Shown: positions 1-8,741 of the stretch, piece after piece
How positions within the stretch are numbered: position 1 is the first letter of the stretch
Layout: each line of letters starts with the position of its first letter
From: Clostridia bacterium
GTDB lineage: Bacteria > Bacillota > Clostridia > Oscillospirales > Acutalibacteraceae
Assembly: GCA_017379935.1 (NCBI GenBank)
Contig: JAFNVC010000018.1
Location: forward strand, 1-64,000
Reading direction: 5' to 3'
Length of the DNA: 64,000 nt
The notes under the pieces: model-generated
Databases searched by the model: none
Told to the model about the DNA's origin: nothing
The model's input: the letters and a program-made list of their open reading frames with translations, nothing else
Made by a program: the position numbers and the translations under genes

Positions 1-1
1 A

Positions 2-172
2 CAAAATTCATTCTACTATAGAGTTCACAAATCCTTTATTGTAAATCTACATTATGTTACGGGATATAAGTATTCAGAACTTTTCGTTCAGAACAATGTA
101 AGAATACCTATTGCTTCAAGAAGACAAACGGATTTTCATAAGTTTTGGTTTGCGTATCTGAGGAGGAGATAA
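2..172 (+). CDS. LytTR-family response regulator, C-terminal part (cut by window edge)
   Basis: An open frame enters from the left edge and stops at TAA 170-172, giving 56 residues. The text FYYRVHKSFIVNLHYV followed by IPIASRRQTDFHKFW is typical of the end of a LytTR DNA-binding domain as in AgrA, VirR and ComE. The receiver domain lies outside the window. The next gene is an AgrC-like sensor kinase whose ribosome binding site (AGGAGGAG, 161-168) lies inside this stop region, so the two form a two-component pair transcribed together. The frame is too short for a start codon to be placed. Confidence 0.75.
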   Translation, partial: QNSFYYRVHKSFIVNLHYVTGYKYSELFVQNNVRIPIASRRQTDFHKFWFAYLRRR

Positions 173-176
173 TGAT

Positions 177-1470
177 ATGCATAATATAGTACCATCTGTT
201 TTGGTTTATTTTTTTGAAATGCTGATTTCTTATGTTTTCTTTTCAAGAGTCAGTAAAAGCAAATATAAATTATGTAAAGCTGTTTTAATAGGAAGCGGAA
301 TTTTTTTATAGGTGCAATTATAAATATCATCTTTAAAAATTCAATATTAGTAAACACAATATCATATTCTGCTATAAGTTTTTTGTTTTCAGTTATATGC
401 TTTGATATAAAAACAAAAAAGCTCTTTTCTATTCGGTATTATCCAGTGCTTTTATGTGTGCAACAGAACTTATTGCCATTTTTTCAATTTCAGCTCTCTT
501 TAATATTGAATTAACAAGCTATAACGACAACATATATATTCTTTTAGCTGATGTTTTAACAAGTAAGTTTTTGTATTTTATTACGCTGCTCATTTTGTCC
601 GGTATTATCAATAAAAATCAAAAAACATCAAAAATACCACTTAGTTTTTATCTTTTTCCCACAGCAGCCTTGTCTTCTTTGGTAATGTTCTGGTACATCA
701 TGACAACATATCAACTCAGCAAAAACACTATGATTGTTATTACCTGTGTAAGTGTCTTTTTGTTTTTATCTACAATTTTGTTGTTTATATCATATCATTA
801 TAACGCAGAGAAAGAACAAGAGCTGTTATTATTAAGACAAGAAAGTGAAAAACTAAACACCGATTTAAAGTATTTTGATATATTGGTGAATCAAAACAAC
901 AATCTCAGAGCTTATGCACATGACACTAAAAATCATCTGTCAGCCATAAGGAATCTCAATACAAATTCCGAAATAGAAATGCATCTTTTAAAAATGAGTG
1001 AAAGTCTTGCCCAATACAGCAAGGTCTGCCATAGCGGAAACCATACGCTTGATGTTGTAGTAGATAAATATGTAACAGAATGCCGATTAAATGGTTTGAA
1101 TTTTGAGTTCGACATCAAAAATAATAATCTGTCAACGATTGAACCTTATGACACGGTAACTATCCTTGGCAATCTATTGGATAATGCTCTTGAAACAGCG
1201 AAAACTTCCAAACAAAAGACAGTAACATTTGAAACTGATTACAGAAATGATTTTTTTGTAATAATCATTTCCAACTCTTGCGATACAAACCCTATACTGA
1301 ACGGGAAAGCTTTACCTTCAACTACCAAAGCCAACAAACAGCTTCACGGCTTCGGATTAAAAAGTGTCAGAAACACCCTCAAAAAATATAACGGCGATAT
1401 TTCGTTTGATTATGATAATAGAGAAAAAGTTTTTGTTGTGACGGTTATGGTTGATGCGGTAAACAAATAG
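177..1470 (+). pseudogene. AgrC-like sensor histidine kinase, reading frame broken twice
   Basis: A kinase of about 430 residues is spread over three frames. It starts at ATG 177 behind AGGAGGAG, shifts at a run of seven T (301-307), shifts again at a run of six A (415-420), then stays open from codon 421 to the stop at 1470 (the uninterrupted ATG-initiated part is 454-1470, 338 aa). One extra base in each run restores a continuous protein. The N-terminal half is membrane helices. The C-terminal half has an H-box with HDTKNHL, an N-box with LGNLLDNALE and a G-box with HGFGLKSV, typical of GHKL kinases that partner LytTR regulators in peptide quorum sensing. The catalytic motifs are intact, so this is either a recent pseudogene or two sequencing errors in homopolymers. 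No agrB or agrD is visible in the window. Confidence 0.75.
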
Positions 1471-1531
1471 TTCAAATCTAATTAAAACCGATAAATTTAT
1501 GAACAGCAAAAAGTAAGTAGGTATTTCGATT

Positions 1532-2035
1532 ATGGTAGTATATGATATATTAAATGATAGTATATTAGATGCACCGCGTATAGTAGGTGCCATTTCGGGT
1601 GTTGTTATGTGCGTGTTGTTTTTTTCTTTACTAATTTCGATGAGAAAAAGTTTTGAAAGCAAAAAAGAATTTTTAGGAGTATTGATGTTTTTGTCTGTAA
1701 TAACTTTTTTCCAGGTAACAGGATTAATCGGCGAATGGTCAAATTTTAAAAATAACGATTATTTATATTTATATGAATCCGGTGAATATGAAATTATTGA
1801 AGGAATGGTTAACGATTTATATAAACAGGGAGATAATGTTCTTGATTTTTCGGTCGATGGTGTTGAGTTTAGTACTATTTCTAACGGGTATAATAACAGG
1901 GGCTTTCACACAGAAGACTATGATGATTCATTTGTAACGGACGATGTTATCAGAGTGTATTATATTAACAAATTGGAAAATTCATATCATAATTACAGTG
2001 AAAAAGTCATTGTCAAAATCGAAAAATTCACTTAA
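1532..2035 (+). CDS. hypothetical protein with two membrane helices
   Basis: This 167-aa protein is of unrecognised function. Residues about 15-36 and 47-67 are hydrophobic helices, followed by a hydrophilic domain rich in Asp, Tyr and Asn (about 75-167) that is predicted to lie outside the membrane. It overlaps no other gene and follows the kinase by 61 bp. The ribosome binding site is weak. A small A/T-rich terminator-like hairpin follows the stop codon. The coding sequence is AT-rich like the rest of the first 3.4 kb, which suggests accessory DNA. Similar two-helix proteins with an extracytoplasmic beta-rich domain are found in DUF3592-type families, but no motif here is decisive. Confidence 0.6.
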   Translation: MVVYDILNDSILDAPRIVGAISGVVMCVLFFSLLISMRKSFESKKEFLGVLMFLSVITFFQVTGLIGEWSNFKNNDYLYLYESGEYEIIEGMVNDLYKQGDNVLDFSVDGVEFSTISNGYNNRGFHTEDYDDSFVTDDVIRVYYINKLENSYHNYSEKVIVKIEKFT

Positions 2036-2045
2036 TAAAATGGTT

Positions 2046-2067
2046 CTTAAACTTTTAAGCGTTTTTT
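2046..2067 (+). terminator. weak intrinsic terminator
   Basis: The stem CTTAAA/TTTAAG is followed by CG and six T, 10 bp after the stop of the upstream gene. A larger 10-bp inverted repeat (AAACTTTTAA at 2049-2058 and TTAAAAGTTT at 2074-2083) overlaps it, so two alternative hairpins are possible. Confidence 0.5.
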
Positions 2068-2124
2068 GATATATTAAAAGTTTATTTAGTTTAGTAGTAT
2101 AATGACTATAAATGTGGTGTTGAT

Positions 2125-2520
2125 ATGGATAACCAAAACAAGCAAATGAGAAAAATTATATTTGTTAATAAAGTGATGATTACTTTACAGTGCATATTTC
2201 TAATAGGTACTGCTGCATGTAATTATCTTTTCGCTAACGATATCACTTTTTGGATAGTCTTGGCACATGTAGTGATTTTTGTTGTGTATAACATTATAGT
2301 AGAAAATATTACAACAAGTTTTTTGCGAAAAAAATACTCTAACCTTTTTGAACAAATATCTTATAGTTGCAGGGAATTTTATATTCAAATGCTAATATAC
2401 AAAACTGCAAAAGAAAACAAAGACAAAATATCATCCACCTTAATTATTCAACTTTTTGTAAAATATAGCATTATTATTCTAAACATAGCGCTGCTTGTTG
2501 TTATGGTTTCTTTTGAATAG
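2125..2520 (+). CDS. hypothetical small membrane protein
   Basis: This 131-aa protein has three or four hydrophobic segments (about residues 12-36, 41-60 and 108-130) and a charged middle loop. No family is recognised. A TATAAT box at 2098-2103 sits just upstream, so it may have its own promoter. It is followed immediately by a strong hairpin terminator. The low GC content matches the neighbouring accessory genes. It could be a small immunity-like or regulatory membrane protein, but nothing in the sequence shows this. Confidence 0.55.
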   Translation: MDNQNKQMRKIIFVNKVMITLQCIFLIGTAACNYLFANDITFWIVLAHVVIFVVYNIIVENITTSFLRKKYSNLFEQISYSCREFYIQMLIYKTAKENKDKISSTLIIQLFVKYSIIILNIALLVVMVSFE

Positions 2521-2525
2521 AAAAT

Positions 2526-2562
2526 AACTCCGAGCAGACTTAAATCTACTCGGAGTTGTTTG
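2526..2562. terminator. intrinsic terminator between convergent genes
   Basis: AACTCCGAG (from 2526) pairs with CTCGGAGTT (to 2557), followed by GTTTGTT. It ends the forward membrane-protein gene and lies just past the stop of the reverse tnpV gene, so it may serve both strands. Confidence 0.75.
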
Positions 2563-2574
2563 TTAGATTAACAC

Positions 2575-2940
2575 TTATATGTAAATCAATTCATTGCAGA
2601 TAATTTCCCTTGCTCTTGATTCAATGTTACTCATACAGCATACCCATTCCAACTGACTTTCTTCTTTCAGTTGTTCGGTAACACTCTCAGTTGCTTTCAT
2701 CTGTTCCACAAGAGAATCAAACATATCTTGTGCCTGTTTTTCTACCTCGGCACAGTGCTGATAAAGTTTGCCCTGAGTAAGTAGAGCCGAGAATAATACT
2801 CTCTTATTTTTCAATAAATAATCCTTGTGCATCATTCCCCATTTACCAAGGGTAACGCTTGCTTCTTCGGGTGGCAATACGAGATTCGGGATGAAATAGT
2901 CGCCGACTCTACGGTAGGTTATCTTTGATTCGTTTTCCAT
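2575..2940 (-). CDS. tnpV: TnpV transposon-encoded protein
   Basis: This is a 121-aa protein counted from ATG 2940, which has AAAGGA upstream. An in-frame ATG at 2949 is possible but would overlap the upstream stop. The pattern ITYRRVGDYFIPNL, then LGKWGMMHKDYL, LLTQGKLYQH, then LEWVCCMSNIESRAREII, is the TnpV family signature. TnpV proteins are accessory proteins of mobilizable and conjugative elements in Firmicutes; their molecular role is not settled. It is the last of three reverse-strand small genes (51-aa protein, DUF6809, TnpV). No recombinase or relaxase is visible nearby, so the cassette looks like an element remnant. Confidence 0.8.
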   Translation of the reverse strand: MENESKITYRRVGDYFIPNLVLPPEEASVTLGKWGMMHKDYLLKNKRVLFSALLTQGKLYQHCAEVEKQAQDMFDSLVEQMKATESVTEQLKEESQLEWVCCMSNIESRAREIICNELIYI

Positions 2941-2945
2941 AATTG

Positions 2946-3224
2946 TCATCCTTTCTTGTTTTCGATAAAAGTGTCGTATGTAAATCTTGCTCCGATTCTA
3001 AATCCTGATATAAAGCTGTCGGTATTGCTTGTTGTTGTAAATTCAATGTAAGCTCCTACGTAGTTTTGAAACAGCTTCTTATCTTCACCATTCAATCTTG
3101 CTATAAGCTGTTCTTCTTTTTCGGCAAGGTTACTCAGTTTCTTCTTGAGTTTTGGTGTTAATTCTGAATTGACTTCTTGTGGCTCAATATTGCCGTAATA
3201 GAAATCCTCTATGATATTAGCCAT
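2946..3224 (-). CDS. DUF6809-like small protein of mobile elements
   Basis: This 92-aa protein starts at MANIIEDFYYGNIEPQE (ATG 3224), preceded by the SD-like GTGGTGA. The next frame-compatible ATG upstream (3257) lacks a site and would overlap the preceding gene. The protein is mostly helical and charged (LTPKLKKKLSNLAEKEEQLI). This N-terminus is typical of a small family seen beside TnpV in Firmicute mobile elements. The function is unknown. The stop (2946) is 3 bp from the tnpV upstream ATG and 5 bp from the preferred one, so translation is probably coupled. Confidence 0.65.
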   Translation of the reverse strand: MANIIEDFYYGNIEPQEVNSELTPKLKKKLSNLAEKEEQLIARLNGEDKKLFQNYVGAYIEFTTTSNTDSFISGFRIGARFTYDTFIENKKG

Positions 3225-3237
3225 AATATCACCACTT

Positions 3238-3393
3238 TCAATTTTTACTTTTATCAATGATTTTCAATAACAATTCATCAACATCCTCGGTGGGTAATCC
3301 CTCCGCCAAAAGCATATTGCGAAACTCATTCATACCGTTGATAAGTAAATTGCACTCAAAATCCGTTAACTTGATTTTTGTCTTTCTGCTCAT
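3238..3393 (-). CDS. 51-aa conserved small protein of the TnpV cassette
   Basis: A short reverse-strand ORF begins MSRKTKIKLTDFECNLLING and ends with KIIDKSKN. It has an excellent ribosome binding site (AGGAGGT at 3401-3407, 7 bp before ATG 3393). The phrase LTDFECNLLINGMNEFRNM is typical of a short protein that precedes DUF6809 and TnpV genes in Firmicute elements. Its stop is 13 bp before the DUF6809 start, so the three genes form one operon. No catalytic motif is present; it is probably a helical regulatory or accessory protein. Confidence 0.7.
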   Translation of the reverse strand: MSRKTKIKLTDFECNLLINGMNEFRNMLLAEGLPTEDVDELLLKIIDKSKN

Positions 3394-3720
3394 AAAAATG
3401 ACCTCCTGTTATTTGGTAGCTTTATTCTACCTTATAACGAGAGGTTAGTCGAATGTGTGGATTTAGCTGTAAAAAGAAAGAGAGAAAAGCGTTAAACTCT
3501 TCTCTCTGCTCTTTGACTCATCGCAATGCTCGTATTCTTAAGTTAGTGTCCTTAAGAGTACGGCGCATCGGAATCGTCTTTTTTCTTACCCGTTGCGAAG
3601 GGGAGAACAGGGTGAAATGAAACTCTGTTGCTGTACCTGCTCCGGTGAGGCTCGGTCCGGTATCGTTTAATGAATAAGGATACCTTCGCTTTTATAAAAA
3701 ACCAGTGCATTATAAAGGTA
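3394..3720. other. intergenic junction between element remnant and V-ATPase operon
   Basis: No convincing gene is seen in this stretch. An imperfect inverted repeat lies at about 3479-3511 (AGAGAGAA / TTCTCTCT), and a second (GGTATCGTT / AAGGATACC, about 3659-3684) is followed by a T-rich stretch and could be a terminator. A 55-codon forward frame at 3453-3620 is not supported by a ribosome binding site or recognisable protein. The reverse cassette probably has its promoter between 3408 and 3460, where TAGAAT resembles a -10 box. Confidence 0.4.
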
Positions 3721-3748
3721 TTGACAAAACCGTAGAGTGTGATATAAT
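3721..3748 (+). promoter_or_regulatory. sigma-A promoter of the V-ATPase operon
   Basis: TTGACA (3721-3726), a 16-bp spacer and TATAAT (3743-3748) with the extended TG at 3740-3741. Transcription should start near 3755, leaving a leader of about 110 nt before the first gene. Confidence 0.85.
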
Positions 3749-3769
3749 TTTTAACGTTAATATTGTTTG

Positions 3770-3817
3770 AAAGGAACCAGCTGTCTGCAGAGGATATTGG
3801 TTCCTTTATGTTTTTTT
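3770..3817 (+). terminator. leader terminator (possible attenuator) upstream of atpE
   Basis: AAAGGAACCA (3770-3779) and TGGTTCCTTT (3798-3807) form a perfect 10-bp stem, followed by TATG and seven T (3811-3817). It lies between the promoter and the first V-ATPase gene, so a terminated RNA of about 60 nt and a read-through mRNA are both expected. No leader peptide with a ribosome binding site is visible. Confidence 0.65.
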
Positions 3818-3863
3818 GAAGAAAAATACAAATACTATACATTATTATAAAGGAGACTGCATT

Positions 3864-4472
3864 ATGGAAATTCAACTTCAGGAACTTATTGAGCAGATCA
3901 AAAAGGATGGTGTGGATGCTGCTGAAGCTAAGGCGGCTGATATACTTGCAGCTGCAAAGGCTGAAGCGGAAAGAATTGTTGCCGATGCTAAGGCTCAGGC
4001 GGACAGGATGATTGCCGATGCTAAAAATGAAAATGCAAAGACCGTCAAGTCGGGCGAGGATGCAATCCGTCAGGCAGGCAGAAACCTGCTCATCTCGTTC
4101 AGAGAAAGTGTTACAAGGGAGCTTAAGGCGATTGTCAGCGACAATGTCAATGCTGTTTATTCTTCAGATGCTTTTGCAAAGCTTATCGTGAATGCCGTTG
4201 AAAGCTGGATGGGCAAGCCCGAATCGGATGATGTTTCCGTTATTCTTAACAGTGCTGATCTTGCAAAGCTTGAAGAGGCTGTTCTTGCGGAGCTTAAGGC
4301 AAAAATGCTCGGTGGCGTTACACTTAAGGCTAACGATAATTTTGACGGCGGATTCCGCATTGCCGTAAACAATGGTGCGGTTTATTACGATTATTCTGCC
4401 GAGGCTGTTACCGATATGCTTTCCAACTATCTCAGCCCCAGAGTTATCGCACTTCTGAAAGAGGCTGAATAA
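3864..4472 (+). CDS. atpE: V-type ATP synthase subunit E (peripheral stalk)
   Basis: This 202-aa protein starts at MEIQLQELIEQIKKDG (ATG 3864) behind AAAGGAG; an in-frame ATG at 3816 would lie in the leader terminator and is rejected. Residues about 15-75 are an Ala/Glu/Lys-rich coiled coil, and the C-terminal half is a compact domain, as in the E subunit that links V1 to the membrane stator. It is the first gene of an operon E - DUF2764 - A - B - D - I - K, with 2 bp before the next gene. No separate G/H stalk subunit gene is seen, which is unusual compared with the Enterococcus ntp operon but matches the Chlamydia and Bacteroidetes type. Confidence 0.85.
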   Translation: MEIQLQELIEQIKKDGVDAAEAKAADILAAAKAEAERIVADAKAQADRMIADAKNENAKTVKSGEDAIRQAGRNLLISFRESVTRELKAIVSDNVNAVYSSDAFAKLIVNAVESWMGKPESDDVSVILNSADLAKLEEAVLAELKAKMLGGVTLKANDNFDGGFRIAVNNGAVYYDYSAEAVTDMLSNYLSPRVIALLKEAE

Positions 4473-4474
4473 TT

Positions 4475-5032
4475 ATGGCTGAATACTATCTGATATCTCA
4501 ATTACCGTCACTTGACGGAATTAATGAAAACACACCTCTTCCGATAACCTCGGAAAGATTTGAAGAGCTGTGTCAGAGATTCCTCGGTAAAAAGGCGCAG
4601 TTAGAATCGGAGAGGATTACTCTTTCTCCGCCGAGAACACCCGAAAAAGCAGCGTCCTCAGTGATTGAGGGCTGGAATGAGGGTGAACGCGCCCTGCGTC
4701 TCGCTCTTGCAAGGCTCCGTGCAGACAAGATGAACAAATCCTTTGATGCAGACATCCAGTCATTTTCTCCCGTGCTGATGCAGGCGGTACGCACGGCGGT
4801 CGAAATCGAAAGTCCGATGGAAGCGGAAAAATTCCTTAACAAATACCGCCTTGATTTTCTTGAAACGCTCAGACCGATGGATTCATTTTCGGAGGATTTT
4901 GTTTTCTATTACGGATTGAAGCTGAGACTTCTTGAAAGAATCAGAAAATTTGACGAAGAAAGCGGCGAAACCGCATACAGAAATATCTATGACTCCATTA
5001 TGAATGGGGACAGATCGGAGGTTATACAATGA
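4475..5032 (+). CDS. DUF2764 protein of V-ATPase operon (likely subunit C substitute)
   Basis: This 185-aa protein starts YYLISQLPSLDGI and then PLPITSERFEELC, resembling the DUF2764 family found between atpE and atpA in Chlamydia, spirochaete and Bacteroidetes V-ATPase operons. It is mostly alpha-helical, with no membrane segment. The family's exact function is not established; its position and the absence of a recognisable subunit C gene suggest that it provides the central-stalk cap joining V1 to the rotor. At 185 aa it is shorter than the 250-270 aa I recall for chlamydial members. Its stop overlaps the atpA start by 4 bp (ATGA). Confidence 0.65.
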   Translation: MAEYYLISQLPSLDGINENTPLPITSERFEELCQRFLGKKAQLESERITLSPPRTPEKAASSVIEGWNEGERALRLALARLRADKMNKSFDADIQSFSPVLMQAVRTAVEIESPMEAEKFLNKYRLDFLETLRPMDSFSEDFVFYYGLKLRLLERIRKFDEESGETAYRNIYDSIMNGDRSEVIQ

Positions 5033-6798
5033 CCGAAAACAAAGGTAAGGTAGTCAGCATTAACGGTAACCTTGTTTCCGTAAGGTTTGACGGCAGCGTT
5101 TCGATGAATGAAATCTGCTATGTTAATGTTGATGATAAAAAGCTCAAAAGCGAGGTTATCCGTATCCGCGGTGACATCGCACAGATTCAGGTTTATGAAA
5201 TGACAAACGGCATCAAGTGCGGTGACGATGTCGATTTTACGGGCGATATGCTTTCCGCACAGCTCGGACCGGGACTTCTCGGTCAGGTTTACGACGGACT
5301 TCAGAATCCGCTGCCCGTTTTAGCTGAGCAGGCAGGCTGGTTCCTTGAAAGAGGAATCTATGCCGACGGACTCAACGCCGAAAAGAAGTGGGAGTTCACA
5401 CCCACAGCCAAGGTCGGCGATACTCTCCGCGCGGGTGAGTACTTCGGTACAGTTCCCGAGGGTCCGTTCACGCACAAGATTTTTGTTCCGTTCTATCTTC
5501 TCGGAAGCTATACAATTAAATCTATCGCTGAAAAGGGCGAATATACGATCAGCGAGACGGTTGCTGTTCTTGCAGATGAAAGAGGCAGGGAAATTCCCGT
5601 TTCAATGTCCTTCAAGTGGCCCGTCAAGAGAGCTGTCAAATGCTACAGCGAAAGACTCGCTCCCGTTGAAACAATGGAGACGAAGGTACGCCTTATCGAC
5701 TCATTCTTCCCCGTTGCAAAGGGCGGTACCTACTGTACTCCCGGTCCCTTCGGCGCAGGCAAAACCGTTCTTCAGCACACAACATCAAAGTACGCGGACG
5801 TTGATATCGTTATTATCGCAGCCTGCGGTGAGCGTGCGGGTGAGGTTGTTGAAACGCTGACGGAGTTCCCCGAGCTTACTGACCCGAAAACCGGCCGTTC
5901 GCTTATGGAGCGTACTATTATTATATGTAATACATCGTCGATGCCCGTTGCATCGCGTGAAGCATCCGTTTACACCTCGGTAACTCTTGCAGAGTATTAC
6001 CGTCAGATGGGACTTAACGTTCTTCTTCTTGCAGACTCAACCTCGCGTTGGGCACAGGCTCTTCGTGAAATGTCGGGCAGACTTGAAGAAATTCCGGGCG
6101 AGGAAGCCTTCCCCGCATATCTTGAATCGTACATTGCGGCATTCTATGAAAGAGCAGGATACGTCCGTCTTCCTGACGGAAGCAAGGGCTCTGTTACGAT
6201 CGGCGGTACGGTTTCTCCTGCGGGCGGTAACTTCGAGGAGCCCGTAACTCAGGCAACGCTTAAGGTTGTCGGTGCTTTCCACGGTCTTTCCCGTGAGCGT
6301 TCGGATGCGCGTAAATATCCCGCAATTGATCCGCTCATTTCGTGGTCAAAATATAAGACAGTAACAGATCCCGCAAAGTCGGCATTCTGTAAAAATATTC
6401 TTCTTCACGGTGACGAAATCGGCTCAATGATGAAGGTTGTCGGTGAAGAAGGAACAAGCCTCGAGGACTATATCGTATATCTTAAATCAGAGATGCTCGA
6501 TTCCGTTTATCTTCAGCAGAACTCCTTTGATCTTATTGATGCGAACAGTATGAAGGAGCGTCAGCGCTATGTTACGGACAAGCTGGTATGTATTCTCGGC
6601 AGCGATTACACGCTTGAAGACAAGGACGGCGCAAGAAGCTTCTTCAACCGTATGAGACAGAAGTTTATCGACTGGAACTATACGGAATTTATGAGCGATG
6701 CCTTCGTAAAGGCAGAGGCTGAAATTGATGCAATGTATGCCGACGGTCAGGGCAAAGCAGGCCGTGAGGCGGAGAAGTTGTTAAAGGACGGTGAGTGA
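5029..6798 (+). CDS. atpA: V-type ATP synthase subunit A (catalytic)
   Basis: This 589-aa catalytic subunit of the V1 head hydrolyses or makes ATP at the A/B interface. The P-loop GPFGAGKT is at about residues 240-247, followed by the downstream conserved stretches [13 protein letters not shown] and [14 protein letters not shown]. The non-homologous insertion that distinguishes V-type A from F-type beta is present (about residues 110-200). The start ATG 5029 overlaps the upstream stop. The protein is full length without frameshift. It heads the A-B-D core of the operon, and its end overlaps the atpB start region. Confidence 0.95.
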   Translation: MTENKGKVVSINGNLVSVRFDGSVSMNEICYVNVDDKKLKSEVIRIRGDIAQIQVYEMTNGIKCGDDVDFTGDMLSAQLGPGLLGQVYDGLQNPLPVLAEQAGWFLERGIYADGLNAEKKWEFTPTAKVGDTLRAGEYFGTVPEGPFTHKIFVPFYLLGSYTIKSIAEKGEYTISETVAVLADERGREIPVSMSFKWPVKRAVKCYSERLAPVETMETKVRLIDSFFPVAKGGTYCTPGPFGAGKTVLQHTTSKYADVDIVIIAACGERAGEVVETLTEFPELTDPKTGRSLMERTIIICNTSSMPVASREASVYTSVTLAEYYRQMGLNVLLLADSTSRWAQALREMSGRLEEIPGEEAFPAYLESYIAAFYERAGYVRLPDGSKGSVTIGGTVSPAGGNFEEPVTQATLKVVGAFHGLSRERSDARKYPAIDPLISWSKYKTVTDPAKSAFCKNILLHGDEIGSMMKVVGEEGTSLEDYIVYLKSEMLDSVYLQQNSFDLIDANSMKERQRYVTDKLVCILGSDYTLEDKDGARSFFNRMRQKFIDWNYTEFMSDAFVKAEAEIDAMYADGQGKAGREAEKLLKDGE

Positions 6799-6800
6799 GA

Positions 6801-8096
6801 ATGAATAAGGTTTTTAACAGAATTGAATCCATTACCGGTAACGTTATCACCGTCAAGGCGGAGGGTGTACGCTATAACGAGCTTGCACAGATCAATACAC
6901 GCTTCGGCAAATCTCTCGCTCAGGTCAACAAGATTGACGGCGATATCGTTTCGCTTCAGGTTTTCGCAGGCGGTCAGGGTGTTTCAACGGGTGACGAGGT
7001 ACGCTTCCTCGGTCACGAAATGCGCGTTTCCTTCAGCGAGGATCTGCTCGGCAGAATCTTCAACGGCTCGGGTGAGCCGAGAGACCGCGGCCCTGCGCTT
7101 ACAGATAATATGCAGTCTATCGGCGGTCCCTCCGTCAATCCGACAAAGCGTATTCTTGCAAACAGAATGATGAGAACGAACATTCCGATGATCGATATGT
7201 TCAACACTCTCGTTGTTTCACAGAAGCTCCCGATTTTCTCAATTTCGGGTGAGCCCTATAACCAGCTTCTTGCCAGAATTGCCCTTCAGGCTGAGGCGGA
7301 CGTTATCGTCCTCGGCGGTATGGGACTTAAATATGACGACTTCCTCTATTTCAAGGAGGAGCTTTCAAACGGCGGTGCACTGAGCAAAACCGTTATGTTT
7401 ATCCACACTGCATCCGACCCGACGGTTGAATGTATGATGATTCCCGATATGTCTCTTGCCGTTGCGGAGCAGTTTGCATTACAGAATAAGGATGTCCTTG
7501 TCCTTCTGACCGATATGACAAACTTTGCTGACTCAATGAAGGAAATCGCTATCACTCAGGAGCAGGTTCCCTCTAACCGAGGTTATCCGGGTGACCTTTA
7601 TTCACAGCTTGCTTCCCGTTATGAAAAGGCGGTTGACTTCGACAGCTCGGGCTCGGTAACCGTTCTCGCCGTTACAACAATGCCCGGTGATGACGTTACT
7701 CACCCCGTACCCGATAACACGGGCTATATTACCGAGGGTCAGTATTACCTCAAGGGCGGCCGCATAGAGCCCTTCGGCTCACTTTCGCGACTCAAGCAGA
7801 ATGTCAACGGCAAAACCCGTAAGGATCACCGAGCACTTATGGATGCAATGATCCGTATGTATTCCTCCTACAAGGAAACTATTGAAAAGAAGAATATGGG
7901 CTTTGCGATGACACGCTGGGACGAGAAGCTGCTCAGATACGGCGAGCTTTTCGAAGACAGACTTATGGATTTGTCCGTCAACCTTACTCTTGAGCAATCT
8001 CTCGACACGGGCTGGCAGATCCTTGCAGAATGCTTTGAAAAGGACGAAACAGGAATTAAGTCAGACCTTACCGAAGAATTCTGGCCTGTTAATTAA
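6801..8096 (+). CDS. atpB: V-type ATP synthase subunit B
   Basis: The 431-aa protein starts at [16 protein letters not shown] (ATG 6801). A GTG at 6795, overlapping the atpA stop, is an alternative start. Subunit B alternates with A in the V1 hexamer and is non-catalytic: the P-loop region reads [12 protein letters not shown] rather than a Walker A, as expected for the family. [13 protein letters not shown] and [10 protein letters not shown] are conserved nucleotide-interface segments. It is separated from atpD by 12 bp containing AAGGAGGG. The length is slightly shorter than the usual 455-465, with a compact C-terminus. Confidence 0.93.
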   Translation: MNKVFNRIESITGNVITVKAEGVRYNELAQINTRFGKSLAQVNKIDGDIVSLQVFAGGQGVSTGDEVRFLGHEMRVSFSEDLLGRIFNGSGEPRDRGPALTDNMQSIGGPSVNPTKRILANRMMRTNIPMIDMFNTLVVSQKLPIFSISGEPYNQLLARIALQAEADVIVLGGMGLKYDDFLYFKEELSNGGALSKTVMFIHTASDPTVECMMIPDMSLAVAEQFALQNKDVLVLLTDMTNFADSMKEIAITQEQVPSNRGYPGDLYSQLASRYEKAVDFDSSGSVTVLAVTTMPGDDVTHPVPDNTGYITEGQYYLKGGRIEPFGSLSRLKQNVNGKTRKDHRALMDAMIRMYSSYKETIEKKNMGFAMTRWDEKLLRYGELFEDRLMDLSVNLTLEQSLDTGWQILAECFEKDETGIKSDLTEEFWPVN

Positions 8097-8108
8097 GGAG
8101 GGAAGACT

Positions 8109-8741
8109 TTGGCAAAGCTCAAACTGACTAAAAATGAGTTAAAGATACAGAAGGATGCCCTTAAAATGTATCGGAGATATTTGCCTACCCTGACACTCAA
8201 AAAGCAACAGCTTCAGGCTGAAATCCGGACGATTGAAGCAAAGGCTCAGGCGGTAAGAAAAGAGCGCAGAGAGCTCGAAAAGGGCTTTCGCTCGTGGATT
8301 GCCGTTTTCAGCGAGACGGATGCCTTCCCCGACGGAATAATCACGGTCAGCAATATCCGCAGAGGAGTCGGAAATATCGCAGGTGTTACGATTCCCGTCT
8401 ATGAGGGTGCGGACTTCTCACGCGGAGATTATGATTTATACGAAACACCGCTGTGGGTTGATTTAGCCGCAAACCATATGGAAAGGGCTATGTCGCTTGA
8501 CCTTGAAGCTCAAGTGTTGGATGAGCAGGTCAGACTTCTGGAGCAGGAGCTTCGTGCAACGGCACAGAGAGTCAATCTGTTCGAAAAGGTTAAAATACCC
8601 GAGACTGAGGGTAATATCAAAAAAATCTCAATTTATATGGCGGATCAGCAGGTAAGTGCTGTTGTCCGTTCAAAGATTTCAAAACGCAAAATCGCGGCAC
8701 GAAATGAAATATCTTCGGAAACGGAGGTGTGCTTATCATGA
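8109..8741 (+). CDS. atpD: V-type ATP synthase subunit D (central rotor shaft)
   Basis: This 210-aa protein starts at a TTG codon (8109) with AAGGAGGG 6 bp upstream; no ATG gives a better N-terminus. The sequence LKLTKNELKIQKDALKMYRRYLPTL and the long C-terminal helix (VRLLEQELRATAQRVNLFEKV) are the antiparallel coiled coil of the rotating shaft inside the A3B3 head. It overlaps the start of atpI by 4 bp (ATGA at 8738-8741). No subunit F gene is found beside it, so the shaft partner is missing or unrecognised. Confidence 0.9.
   Translation: MAKLKLTKNELKIQKDALKMYRRYLPTLTLKKQQLQAEIRTIEAKAQAVRKERRELEKGFRSWIAVFSETDAFPDGIITVSNIRRGVGNIAGVTIPVYEGADFSRGDYDLYETPLWVDLAANHMERAMSLDLEAQVLDEQVRLLEQELRATAQRVNLFEKVKIPETEGNIKKISIYMADQQVSAVVRSKISKRKIAARNEISSETEVCLS

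Noticed and set aside
3453..3620. 55-codon forward ORF upstream of the V-ATPase promoter
   Set aside because: No ribosome binding site or recognisable protein; basic, random-looking composition across a hairpin-rich junction.
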